Below the pieces are notes generated by a model, which saw nothing but the letters and a program-made list of their open reading frames with translations, was not told where the DNA came from and searched no databases. The translations under genes were made by a program, and so were the position numbers. DNA of 64,000 bases from assembly GCA_003864495.1 (NCBI GenBank), contig ML133503.1:1426001-1490000 (forward strand). The letters are read 5' to 3'. Of this stretch, positions 22,898 to 40,254 are shown one piece after another. Position 1 is the first letter of the stretch; each line of letters starts with the position of its first letter. The stretch comes from Nemopilema nomurai. Lineage: Eukaryota; Cnidaria; Scyphozoa; Rhizostomeae; Rhizostomatidae.

Positions 22898-23081
22898 TTT
22901 GGTAAATGTGATTTAGAAAATGAAAGTTCGAATAGTAATTTTATTTCTCAGAAGGAAATGCACACAGAGGAAGCCTCTTTTTCGCCCCTTCGTCAATGGG
23001 AAATGTGGCTCAAAATGAGGCTCCGTGTACAATGGCGGATGGCACGAGGGATTGATTTGTTTCAGTAGAAATAGCTTCAAA
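22898..23081. promoter_or_regulatory. Putative bidirectional promoter, GPCR/OSGEP
   Basis: The start codons of the GPCR (22897, minus) and OSGEP (23082, plus) are 184 bp apart. The segment contains ACAATGGCGGATGG (23030-23043), which resembles the ATGGCGG core of YY1 sites found at many housekeeping starts. No TATA box is obvious. A shared promoter is inferred from spacing only; a tissue-restricted GPCR paired with a ubiquitous gene would be an odd combination. Confidence 0.45.
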
Positions 23082-29915
<6,834 letters not shown>

Positions 29916-30646
29916 GCAGATAGCCTGAAATTTCAGACTCAGAATTTTTTATATTTTCGTTCATATAGATACGACCTCTGTGATCAACTATGCCTTTTAT
30001 TGCCTGTTCCTATAATAATCAGACCTTTCATTATGAAAATGCCTATTGGCATAGTTCGCTTGATCCATACATTTGAGATCTTAATCTCCAGATATGGCAT
30101 ACCTAATTTTAGTGTGCAGTGATAACCAATTTGTGCAGTGATAAGCTGAAAACGTGCAGTGATAAATCATGAAATGTGCAGTGATAAAAACGGTGCTTTG
30201 TCATTTTCGTCATACTTGGAAAAGGGTCATGACTTTTCTGTACATACATATTGCAAAGTTTAACTGCTTTACCAACTCTATACCCTGGGTACCAGACCCA
30301 CTATGTACCAAGGAATATGTACCAAGGAATAGTGGGTCTGGTACCCAGGGTACCAACTCTAATGCATTTCAGAATTTTTAGAATTTTCGGACTTTCAGAA
30401 TTCTGAACCTGACAGAATTTCAAAATGTCAAAAAGATCTTCAAGATTGTTTTAGAAGAGTCTTGATTGAGTTCCAAAACCTATTCAAGTGTTTATATTTC
30501 CCAGAATAAACAGGAAGGAGGCGTAAAAACAAGATAGAATATTTATAGTTAACTTAACGTTGGTATAAACATCTTAATAAGAACGTTCTCAAAAGCAAAC
30601 TTGACTTCAAACTACTGAATAATATCGTCCAAGAAGCAAGGTACGA
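29916..30646. other. Intergenic region with foldback element
   Basis: About 0.7 kb between OSGEP and the transposase remnant. It contains short repeats of GTGCAGTGATAA (about 30113-30187) and the foldback structure at 30281-30352, annotated separately. No gene was seen. Confidence 0.55.
30281..30352. mobile_element. Foldback/MITE-like element with 23-bp inverted repeats
   Basis: A perfect 23-bp inverted repeat (30281-30303 and 30330-30352) flanks a 26-bp loop made of TGTACCAAGGAA twice, separated by TA. TACCAACTCTA occurs at 30270-30280 and again at 30351-30361, overlapping the right arm by 2 bp, so it may be a target duplication or part of the structure. A perfect palindrome of this length in AT-rich DNA is unlikely by chance. 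It is too small to code for anything and would be non-autonomous if mobile. Confidence 0.6.
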
Positions 30647-31386
30647 TTGATAGATTTTTTAATTCATCAACGACTGGAAAAAAGACATCGAAGGAACATG
30701 AAAAGACAGAAAAAGAAGTTGGCGAGGACGAGGAAACAAGCTCTAGCCACAACACGTGCGATGATTCTGTCAGCCCTTGCTCATGAATTCAACTACAATC
30801 AACCTTTCCAAACATACACGCCTTCTGCTTTTGATCTGCAGTATATTCGACCCCCAGTTGTACAATAACTTTTGCGCACTAAAGTCAGTTCTGACCTGCC
30901 AAAGTTCAAGAAAGAAATTCATTCCTGCATTGCTGCATCTGTTCGCTTTGATGCGTCCATGGATAAGACGCAGAAGGATCATCAATACATGCTACTTAAT
31001 GTAGTCGATGAAAATGGGAAACCAGATCTCAAGTTTATTGGCATTGGACACGTGAGTGATCCTGGTGCCTCGGAGCATTGAAATTAGGAGCAGACGACAC
31101 TGTTGGCTTCGACGAAGTAATGAAAGTGATAACTCATCTTTCAACTGACGGGGAAAATAAGAATGTTGGAGAGCATCGTGGTCTATGGAAGCTTCTGGAT
31201 GACGACCGAAGGAAATTAGACATCGACACTCCCCTCCATAAGTCTGTTTGTGCAGTGCATTCAACTGCAAATGCATACAAAGACTTATGTAAGAGTGTCC
31301 CAGAAATTGATCACTTGGTTAAGAAATTAGCAGCAATTTCTACCTATTTTCACGTTTCAGCAAAACGAACCGTTAGTTTTCATTGA
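30647..31386 (+). pseudogene. Decayed hAT-type transposase (KIAA1586/DUF4371-like) fragment
   Basis: Broken open frames on the plus strand carry a transposase-like RNase H-fold signature: IAASVRFDASMDKTQ, VITHLSTDGENKNVGEHRGLW and SVCAVHSTANAYKDLCK, then VKKLAAISTYFHVS. These match the D-S-D/TDGA-N-G/CxxH pattern of hAT-superfamily proteins related to KIAA1586 and ZNF862, which I know from family recall. The preceding basic segment (30647-30868) shares the frame but is cut off by a TAA. A second break falls near 31078-31081 (stop plus change of frame), and the 3' half, including the C-terminal dimerisation region, is missing. No terminal inverted repeats or target duplication could be assigned. 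It is a dead copy. Confidence 0.65.
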
Positions 31387-32018
31387 ATTTGCAGGATCCT
31401 AAGGCATTTTAAGGCCTCAGAAATGGCAAAATCTCACGACCCCCACCCCCGCGGCAAAATATATCGCGCTGAGAAAAGTATTTATGCAGATCATCCAAAA
31501 CTTTGTTTTTGTGTAAACAAATACTAGATGCAATCGTCGATGCTATTCAATTGCAATCACATGCTGTGAAAATTTGGAAAACCTGTCACTAGGAGAATTA
31601 GAAGTCCACGCACAAATATGCAACATCCGATTTATTTTCGAATCATCTAGCATTTGATTAAAATCTTTAATTGCTCGACAGATTACTGATCTTCTAAGAA
31701 AACGTATGATCGCTGATTTTCAAAGGGAATTTTAATTAAATTAGGAAGATAAATATAGCTCGGTTAGCAGATAGAGGAGTCCATACCGACACTTGTCAGT
31801 CCGCTGTGCGCTTCTTCGTGTAAGTACATCAGAATTTTTAATGTATATTTGTCGACCCTAATAATAATTTCCAACTAATCTAATGTAGTCAAGGACACAC
31901 GTCTCTCCTAAATAACAAATGTTTGACTAATCTACATTGACTTGCTTGACTCAAAATTCTTCAAAGCGCCTCGCACTATCCATGTACGTCCGCATGTATC
32001 TTTACAGAGAGCTACAAA
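31387..32018. other. Upstream region of TSP1 gene 1
   Basis: About 630 bp with no coding sequence. A possible 5' UTR exon may end near 31820 (donor GTAAGT) and join the acceptor TTTACAG at 32007, just before the ATG of gene 1. This upstream sequence does not resemble the upstream regions of genes 2 and 3, which resemble each other. Confidence 0.45.
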
Positions 32019-35000
32019 ATGGGCGCCCTTGGAATCTTTGCTATCATTGCGATTACAATTGCTGTTGTGACAGGTAAATATGAAATCATTACGTTGCGAA
32101 TACTTTGGTCAGATTTGAGACTCTAGCAATGCAACAATGTTGAAGCTAAAGGCTTCATTTCTTCAAAGGTGCAATTGCTTTTCATTGTGCGCTCTGGACC
32201 CAACCCGATCCCAAACGAGCAGGCATTAGAAGCCAATTGATTATGCTTCCTTCTTGCTTAAAAACCAAAAGGGTGTATTACTTACTGCTTGATTATTAAG
32301 ATGATACACCAAAAGTAAGGTTTCGTTGGCAAGAGCCCAATTCCTACTACGTTTATCACCACACAAGGACCAATTTGGCGAGACAAGTTGGACAAATGTT
32401 GTAAATCTTATGGTCCATATGCAATCCGGGCTGACAATTCATCTTTGCGTATGTATATGCTGGGAAAGAGCGCTTTTTCGAGAAATGTACCATGTTGACT
32501 CATTGTTAAAATGTCACATTTGTCATACTAGGTGGTTCAGAATCACCTAGCAACCGGCTGATAACGCTTCCGATTGGCTTATTTCATAGGGAAAGATGGC
32601 TGCTCACTGCTGGAAAAAAGCTTCGACTTGCTTGGTTGCTATGAGTCAAGACAAGGAGCCAGCTTGATATTCAGTGACCGGTACAATATCGACTGGGCCA
32701 ATATCGAGAAATACATGAAAAAGTATAAGCCATTACTATATTGCGTACAAAGTGATATCACAGTCAATATTCATCATAAATCAGGTGATTCTGAAGAACT
32801 GAAATCAGGATCCTCCAGTAAATAAAACATAATGGAGTTGGCTCATATTGATGTAGATTTTCATTTCTACAAGATCTCAAGCGTTAAGATCCAAAATCCT
32901 TCCTGCTATCATTATTTTGTTTTGAAGTTTTTTATTGGAATCGATAAAACATTTGCGATACTCAAGCATTTTTGCCCAATACGTTTTCCCATCCAGATTA
33001 GCATGTCAGTGCGGCAAAAAAGCAAAAGAAGCCAATTATGCTGGTTTTGCTTTGATGTACTACGGTGAATGCCATGGGAAGACGAAAGAGCAATTGCAGG
33101 AGCTTGAATCAAAGGCTCATCAACAGAACAAATGCGTGGGTGATCAAACATACACTCATTGTGACAAGAGCAAGCATGAACATTGCACAGGAAAAGAGTT
33201 CGCAGAGGCTGTTTTCAAGTTTAAGAACCCCGAGGAAGAAAGTAAGGGTTTATGTTTTAAATCTTTGGAGAAAAATATCTATGGACAGTTATTTTTCATC
33301 TCGAAATAATACGTTGAATCGCTTGCATATTGAATACATGACCATAATCTCTAGGTGTGGATGGAGGGCTTGGAGAATGGCAGCCATGGACCAAATGTGA
33401 CAAAAGTTGTGGTGAAGGATGGAGAATGAGGGAGCGCAACTGTGACAACCCAGAGCCAAAAGGAAAAGGAAAAGACTGCTCGGACCTTGGTCCTTTGTCA
33501 CAAAGAGAGCAGTGCAAAGTCAAAGAATGTCCAGGTATGCCAGTCAGTCTTTTGCTAACGATTTCATTGCTGCACGATTTACATTCAGCTATAATTGGCT
33601 GTGATGCACATGAGCCGTCTCTTTTCAGTCAATGGTGGGTATGGTTCGTGGGGGCCTTTTGGTGAATGCAGTAAATCTTGTGGCACAGGAGAGAAAATGA
33701 GAACAAGAAAATGTGAAAACCCTAAGCCTGCTCACGGAGGAAGGGATTGCTCGGGGCTCGGTCATTCAGAGGAAACAATTTCATGCAGCTTGACGCCTTG
33801 TCCAAGTAGGTCGAATGCGATTTTGCTTTTTAATTCACGATTCAACTAGGAATCGGAGAACACAATTTTAATTGCTACAAGGAAGCCATTTTATCCAGAT
33901 AATCTTAAATTCTCTGGTTTCCTTCTCGGTGGTTTAAGACGCGGTCCCTTTCCGAAATAATACCACTACGTGTTGAATTTTCTCTGTAGTTTCAAACTTT
34001 CAATTGTATTGACTTAGCGGAAGCCAACGTTGCCTATATCATACCAAGCTCCTTCGCAGCAGACTCACATAGACCTCTACTACATCTTCTTGGTGTATAT
34101 AGTAAGTCTATGTAGAACTTTATGTAACACCGCAAAATCCGGCTTTATGTAGAAGCTGGTGTTTGTATTTACACTTGGACTCTTCTGAAAGGTTACATGA
34201 AGTGGACGCTCATTGGCAATAGCAAATACTGTCTTTTGCACTCTTTTTAAACACATGCCTCTCGATTAGCAGTTGGCTGTCTATGTTTTCATCCCTAGGT
34301 AAGCTTTTGTTCATGCCGCATTCTCTGAGGAATGTCAAACGAGAAAGTTCATTGAGCATACAAAAACCACGGTTCCTCTGCATTAATCTCTATAAATTTC
34401 ATATCCTTTAATTTCATTGATTTAGTCATTCGGCACCGACGTGTCATATGACATCTCAACTGTAACTTGACACTAATCAAAATTCAACATCAAATATTGA
34501 CGCTCTTTGTCACTAAACACACAACTAACTATGCTAAAAACTAAGTTAGCACATTGAGCTATAAGCTCTTCTTCTGAGTGGTTTCCAAATGCAAATCCAA
34601 AAAGTAAAACTCACCTTTTGAAAAACAATCTGCTCTTCAATAAATTCCATTCTCGCTTTCTTAAATAATGAAATAATCTTCACGATACTTTTTAAAATAT
34701 ATCTAAGCTTCCATTTCAATAATGTGCATGGTTACATTTATAATAAACCAGATACGACAAGATTTGTCCTGTCTGAAAAAATTTACTTCCTTTCTTGCTA
34801 TAAACTAACCTTTAAACGAATTAAAGATCTTTAAAGTCTGACGCTTCCTCCTGTCCTTCTTATTTTAGCCTAAAAACCACTTTTGTGTTTTGCGGAAAAC
34901 CAACTCTTTAATAAACAAACCTAGAAACAATGGACGAGTTGATTAATTTCATGATTTTTAAATGCAGAGTAACTTCCTTTCGTTCGAATCTGCCAGTAGT

Positions 35001-38000
35001 TATAAAAGACAGGCTAAACTTAAAGTTACATTTAAATAAAGAGAAAGGATATTCATTATAAAGGATAAACTGGATATTCAAAGGTGGAGAATGTATGAAC
35101 TAGGTATGCTTTCGAAAGAAAATTTATGAAAACTGGGAGATTCTACATAACGTATATAGGGCCTGAAAACCCCTATTTAAATTTTGGTACCTGTGTACAT
35201 TTTGTACAGAGTGAAACATTTTTCAAGGGCATGTAGAGACAAATAGAAAAAAGGTGACAATATTCAGATTTTGGCTCCACCCACCACACTTAAAACAAAT
35301 CGCCAGCTCTGGCACAAACAAATCGCCACCCATTCGACACCTCAATGGCTAAAAGTATTCAAATGTAGATTTTTGACTCGTAACTTAATCAGGGTTCAAT
35401 TGTAACTCGTTTCTTGCCACTTATGAATGATCAAATTTCGGTTGGTAAGTTAAAATGGATTCAATTGCAGTTGATGGAGGCTACGGATCGTGGAGCGTCT
35501 ACGGAGTATGCAGCGTTTCATGCGGAGGAGGTACAAAAGTGAGAACAAGAACTTGCAATAACCCGGCACCAGCGCACGACGGGAAGGGCTGCGCAAGACA
35601 TGGTGCCGCAACGCAAAGTGCCGCATGCAACAATGGTCCATGTAATGGTATGAGCTCAACAAAAGCACATCACCTTCGTTTCGTCCCTCTAAAAGGAAAA
35701 ATTCGTTTTCACACTTTTCAATGTTTTACACAAGTTTGAGGATTTTATGATTCCAAGTCGATGAAACTACAGCTTTGCTAATATGAACACTCTAGTGCAT
35801 ACGGTGATTTATGATACTGATAAAAATAAAACGAACTTCAATGTCAGTTGATTTAATTTTTCTACAGAATTAAAAACATTTCTTTTGTCGCTTGCACGTT
35901 TAGTTGCCAGTCCAGCTTGGAACAGAGGAGATGGAACTGGAGGACCAGAGGAAAACATTGGTCGTGTAGCGAACAAGGAAGAGTGCGTTGAAAAATGTCT
36001 CAAAAAGACACGCAACGGAGTAAGGGCCAACGGTGCAACAGTGGATGCCGCCACCCAGAGATCGTGTTACTGCGAGTATGGCCAAACTGGAAGAAATTCA
36101 GCAACATCCTGGATGAACACATTCATACGACCACGTGAGTTTTCAAATCACTCTTTTGAAGTTCTCTCAATCTTCAGTTAATTTCGCAATAAAAAAATCA
36201 TTCCTAAACGGCAATGCCTTTACATCCAAAGAAATATCTCTTGATAATAAACAAATATTTGTTCGCAGTTGATAAAACAAAAAATCAGCTTTAGGTAAAC
36301 AATCGATGTTTACAACTGAAGATAAAAAAACAATTTGCCAATTATTGAACTTTAATAAAAACATTAATAAAATCTAACGTGAATAAAAACTGTTTTGGAC
36401 TGAAAATGAAGTTTTGAAGAAAGCCAGTCACAATGAATCGAAAATTCCTCCGCTGCTGACATTATATGAAACTTTATGTTCTAGTCGATGGTGGTTACGG
36501 ATCCTGGTCCGGTTTTGGATCATGTAGCAAGACATGTGGAAGTGGAACCAAAACTAGAAGCAGGTCATGTAACAATCCCGCACCGTTGATGGGAGGAAGA
36601 AGCTGTTCGCATTTAGGCTCAGCTACGGAGACTGTTGCTTGCAATACCTTCGCCTGCCCAAGTAAAATATTCTCTTGCAAATGTATTCATTTCTTTCATC
36701 ATTCTTCAGCTGTTTTCTTACCTTGGATATATTTTTGCCTATATTTAAACTGGTCATTAAAAATGTTTGTTGTACCAAAATAATAAAATTTGATTGTGGA
36801 GTTGCCTTCTTTGTGTTTGTTGGTTTGTGTATTACCATGTGTCATTGGCTAATTTAGAAGTTTTTCCCCAACATTACAGTTTCCTTTCCTCAGGCTCGAG
36901 TGTCAGTTGGGCAAGAGGTGATGGTACGGGTGGAAGCGAGGAGAATATTGGAAAAGTAACCAATGCGGCAGAATGCATTGCGAAATGTTCAACAAGGAGA
37001 AGGAATGGCAAGTTGGCCAATGGTGCAACGGTGGATGCCGCCACTCAGAGAACGTGTTACTGCGAGTATGGCCAAACTGGAAGAAATTCAGCAGCATCCT
37101 GGAGGAACACATTCATCCGACCACGTAAGTGTGAATGTTATCCTCCAATAACCCATGATCCTAATACCATAAATTCAAATAACTATGCTTCTTTAATTTC
37201 AATAATGGCAGAGAAATCAGATGTGAGTTAAGACTTCGTACCAACAACTCTGGCAAAAAATTTAGACGGTTGTGAAATTTTAAGAATATAACATAATTTG
37301 TAGCGAAAAATGAAGTTTTGAAGAAAGCCAGTCACAATGAATCGAAAATTCCTTCGCTGCTGACATTATATGAAACTTTACGTTCTAGTTGATGGTGGTT
37401 ACGGATCCTGGTCCGGTTTTGGATCATGTAGCAAGACTTGTGGAAGTGGAACCAAAACTAGAAGCAGGTCATGTAACAATCCCGCACCGTTGATGGGAGG
37501 AAGAAGCTGTTCGCATTTAGGCTCAGCTACGGAGTCTGTTGCTTGCAATACATTCGCCTGCCCAAGTAAAATATGCTCTTGCAAATATATTCATTTCTTT
37601 CATCATTCTTCAGCTGTTTTCTTACCTTGGGCAAAAATATACCTTGGATATATTTTTGCCCATATTTAAACTGGTCATTAAAAGTGTTTGTTGTACCAAA
37701 ATAATAACATTTGATTGTGGAGTTGCCTTCTTTGTGTTTGTTGGTTTGTGTATTACCATGTGTCATTGGCTAATTTAGAAGTTTTTCCCCAACATTACAG
37801 TTTCCTTTATCAGGCTCGAGTGTCAGTTGGGCAAGAGGTGATGGTACGGGTGGAAGCGAGGAGAATATTGGAAAAGTAACCAATGCGGCAGAATGCATTG
37901 CGAAATGTTCAACAAGGAGAAGGAATGGCAAGTTGGCCAATGGTGCAACGGTGGATGCTGCCACTCAGAGAACGTGTTACTGCGAGTATGGCCAAACTGG

Positions 38001-38043
38001 AAGAAATTCAGCAGCATCCTGGAGGAACACATTCATCAGATGA
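32019..38043 (+). CDS. Secreted TSP1-repeat protein, cluster gene 1
   Basis: Eleven exons, all phase 1-1 internally: 32019-32073 (signal peptide MGALGIFAIIAITIAVVTG), 32590-32817 and 33002-33241 (N-terminal Cys-rich domain: LLGCYES, DWANIEKYM, CQCGKKAKEANYAGFALMYY then GEC), TSP1 exons 33355-33534, 33629-33805 and 35471-35647, X exon 35904-36134, TSP1 36485-36661, X 36894-37124, TSP1 37389-37565, and final X 37814-38043 (TGA). Total 700 codons. TSP1 units show W-x-x-(W/F)-x-x-C-S-x-(S/T)-C-G-x-G and six Cys. X units read RGDGTGG-EENIG, ANGATVDAATQR, CYCEYGQTGRNSA. No membrane anchor is seen, so a secreted or matrix protein is inferred. The N-terminal domain resembles a Cys-rich ectodomain (C-x-x-x-A-x-x-x-G-Y-x-x-F-G) that I recall from many cnidarian secreted proteins. 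Intron 5 (33806-35470) is 1.7 kb and appears empty. Confidence 0.82.
34068..34123. other. Short inverted repeat in intron 5 of gene 1
   Basis: ACATAGAC and its complement GTCTATGT lie about 40 bp apart, with AGACCTCTACTAC between them. The same sequence recurs in gene 2 near 48062-48117. It could form a small hairpin, but the stem is only 8 bp. Function unknown. Confidence 0.4.
36466..38043 (+). repeat. TSP1+X two-exon modules of gene 1 (904-bp period)
   Basis: Exons and introns repeat together: the module starting near 36466 recurs at 37370, exactly 904 bp on. Intron sequences are nearly identical between copies, so the duplication unit is genomic and not just exonic. The last copy ends in a stop (ATC AGA TGA) where the internal copy continues with CGA CCA C and a splice donor. 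Confidence 0.9.
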
Positions 38044-40025
38044 TTTTGAAAATATTTTATCAAATCGCTGTGCACTGACTATAGCAACTGTGTTTACCTT
38101 TTAATTTTTTGTTCAGTTTGATGTTATGTTGGAGTATCCAAACATTGTCATTGCTGAATTTACTGTATCATCTTGCTTCACGACTGTGTTATCTTTGTTT
38201 TCTAGTCTGTCTCTTCTTTTAATTTTATTCAAACCTAGAATAGGATCTGTTGATTTATATATGATAGAAAATTGGAAGCTTACTGAAACAGAAAAGCTGA
38301 CCGTGATTAATTCAAAAGATTAACCTTATGTCAATTTGAAAAGTTAGTTGTTGGCTTTTAGAGAAGTCTATCTTTACGGTTTGTTATAGTTTTATGTGTT
38401 ATTTGATCCTGTTACCATTTCTCGGAGGATAATTAGATGAAGAAGAAATTAAGCATGCGAAATTATTTTTGCAAAATCAATTTAATCTTTGATTTTTTCT
38501 CATCATCAAGTTGCTTAAAAATTCTTTTCTATGATGCTCTTTGAAAATTGCGGCCCTTTTTAATGCTGAATCTTTGTATTAACTCCCTATTGCTTACACC
38601 CAACCCAACTACAAGCTTGTATCTCTAGCGTAGATTCCGGTTGGGCATTATCGCGCAAGTTCCAAGTAAGAGGTCCGATGCCAGCCAAGTAGGAAGACGG
38701 TATAGGCAAGCTCTTTTTTATCTTGATGACTTCATCAAAATGCAACTTCACTACAATTTCCTTCTACCTTTTTGAGTTTAATATTTGCACGCTAGATTTG
38801 GCCAATGCAACTAAAACATTGTTTGCCATTGATTATTATCTAGTTTTTTCAGTCTGTTTTTCCTGGTATCCAATTGTGAAGGCTTTGTCCACTATGTGCT
38901 ACCAATTTAATCCGAAATGTTGTTCGTGGAGCCGTGTTCCGTGGGACCGTGTTTGAGAGCTGTAACTGCCATAAGGTTATTTGGTGTGTTGACCTTGCAT
39001 GTAGTGTATATCTGTCTAGTATATATTAGTGTATATCCCAAATTCCTGACAGACAGTAAACCTTCTTCTTGTGCAATTAGGGGCTAAAACTAAACCACTT
39101 CTTGGAAATACTTGAATCATATCAGCAATAATCAAAACATTCTCTTATGCGAGCAGGTTTAGGGAAGCAAGTTATTTTCAACAAATTAAATATCTTTCAT
39201 AACTGCAAACACATAATAGGTGAAGCTCAATAGTTGCTTTTTATCACATTTTTTGCAATAAAATACGCAAAGCTCATAAACAGAATCGTCACGTCAGCTA
39301 TATGTATTGAACTTAAAAACCTTCGTTTTTTGCATCCCCTAAGGAAAATCTCAAACTATCCAAATACTCAACAGAGAAGTTCCGCAAGTGTTCAACTGTT
39401 AGAAAAATCCTTGTAAACCCAAAAAGGCCCGTTTGCAGAGAGAACTGTAAATAGATTAACTCCAGGATGCTATTTTGTCATCTTTAGCTGCCTAGCAACT
39501 GAAGCATTAATGGCAACCCAAGCATTGTTAACATTAATGCGAGTATTCAACTGTTAGAAGAATCCTTACAATGTGGTTGTTTTTGATGTAAATCCAAAAA
39601 TGCTTCTTTGCAGAGACTACTGTGAATAGATTAACTCCAGGATGCTATTCTGTCATCTTTAGCTGCCTAGCAACTGAAGCATTATTGGCAGACCAAGCAT
39701 TGTTGAAATCAATGTTGCAATAGGTAAACTAAATAGTTTGTGTATCTTTTTTCATACAAAAGTTATTTTGTGACACGTTTAGCCGTACGAATTGCTTTTT
39801 TTACTGAAAAATGTATGACCTTTACTTAACTGAAATGAAGTGCACTGACAAAAGGTTGGTTTGGCCATTTTCAAAGATCTAAAATCTAAAATCGTCTAAA
39901 ATCGCAATATTCTTTTTGTAAGTTTGTAGCGACCATGAATTTTATTTCTTGAACAAACTGGGAATGGAGAAGTGAAATGGCTTCCCTAACTTCAGCGGTC
40001 GAGCAATTGTGTTGCTAGTCGGTTC
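38044..40025. other. Spacer 1, left part (downstream of TSP1 gene 1)
   Basis: Non-coding DNA nearly identical to 52966-54918 downstream of gene 2. It includes a 175-bp-period tandem duplication (about 39390-39720). The open frames here are short, have no domain similarity, and recur only because the DNA is duplicated. Confidence 0.75.
39390..39720. repeat. Imperfect tandem duplication, about 175-bp period
   Basis: The block containing GATTAACTCCAGGATGCTAT and AGCTGCCTAGCAACTGAAGC occurs twice, 175 bp apart (anchors 39454 and 39629), with scattered substitutions and small indels. The same pair is present in spacer 2 (anchors near 54357 and 54532), so it predates the large tandem duplication. 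Confidence 0.8.
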
Positions 40026-40030
40026 ATTAG
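40026..40030. repeat. Target site duplication of Ty3/gypsy element (left)
   Basis: ATTAG directly before the LTR. It is repeated after the right LTR at 44428-44432 and present once at the unoccupied homologous site (54919-54923). A 5-bp duplication is typical for Ty3/gypsy integrases. Confidence 0.92.
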
Positions 40031-40181
40031 TATTATATCTTATGTTGGCCCGCAAGTAAATGTAAAGATCGGGAAAGAAACTCCTTGTATATCTCTTGAA
40101 CATAACATCAACCTTCACTCGGCTAGTCCGATATACAAAATTAGATACTCCAACAATGGTGTCCATAGGGAGTCCATAACA
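40031..40181 (-). repeat. 3' LTR of Ty3/gypsy element (inferred full length, 151 bp)
   Basis: Bases 40031-40107 are repeated at the other end of the element. On the minus strand the LTR start TGTTATG occurs at both 40107 and 40181, and the second follows directly after a polypurine tract, which is where a 3' LTR should begin. The extra 74 bp is therefore taken as U3. The LTR ends TG...TA. Confidence 0.7.
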
Positions 40182-40254
40182 TCTCTCCTCTTCTTCGGAA
40201 ATCAAAATTACTAACATCGGTTATATATTCAGCAGTTTATTAATAAAGTAGTTT

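Noticed and set aside
32326..32550. 74-codon frame within intron 1 of gene 1
   Set aside because: Lies between signal-peptide exon and exon 2 and is not preserved as an open frame in genes 2 and 3.
33002..33241. CRISPR array or prokaryotic operon interpretation of the repeated locus
   Set aside because: The repeats are exon-intron modules of animal genes with GT-AG splice sites; no spacer-repeat pattern or prokaryotic signals are present.
36495..37112. Minus-strand open frames recurring opposite TSP1 and X exons
   Set aside because: They are antisense shadows that repeat because the exons repeat. The plus strand has signal peptide, splice sites and domain patterns.
36794..37231. 145-codon frame starting in the intron before an X exon (also in gene 2)
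   Set aside because: It reads through intron sequence into the X exon. The AG at the exon boundary and phase-1 joining give a better model.
32019..38043. Toxin or nematocyst protein call for the TSP1 genes
   Set aside because: Cys-rich secreted proteins in cnidarians invite this idea, but no known toxin fold or ShK-type pattern is visible and TSP1 units point to matrix or adhesion roles.
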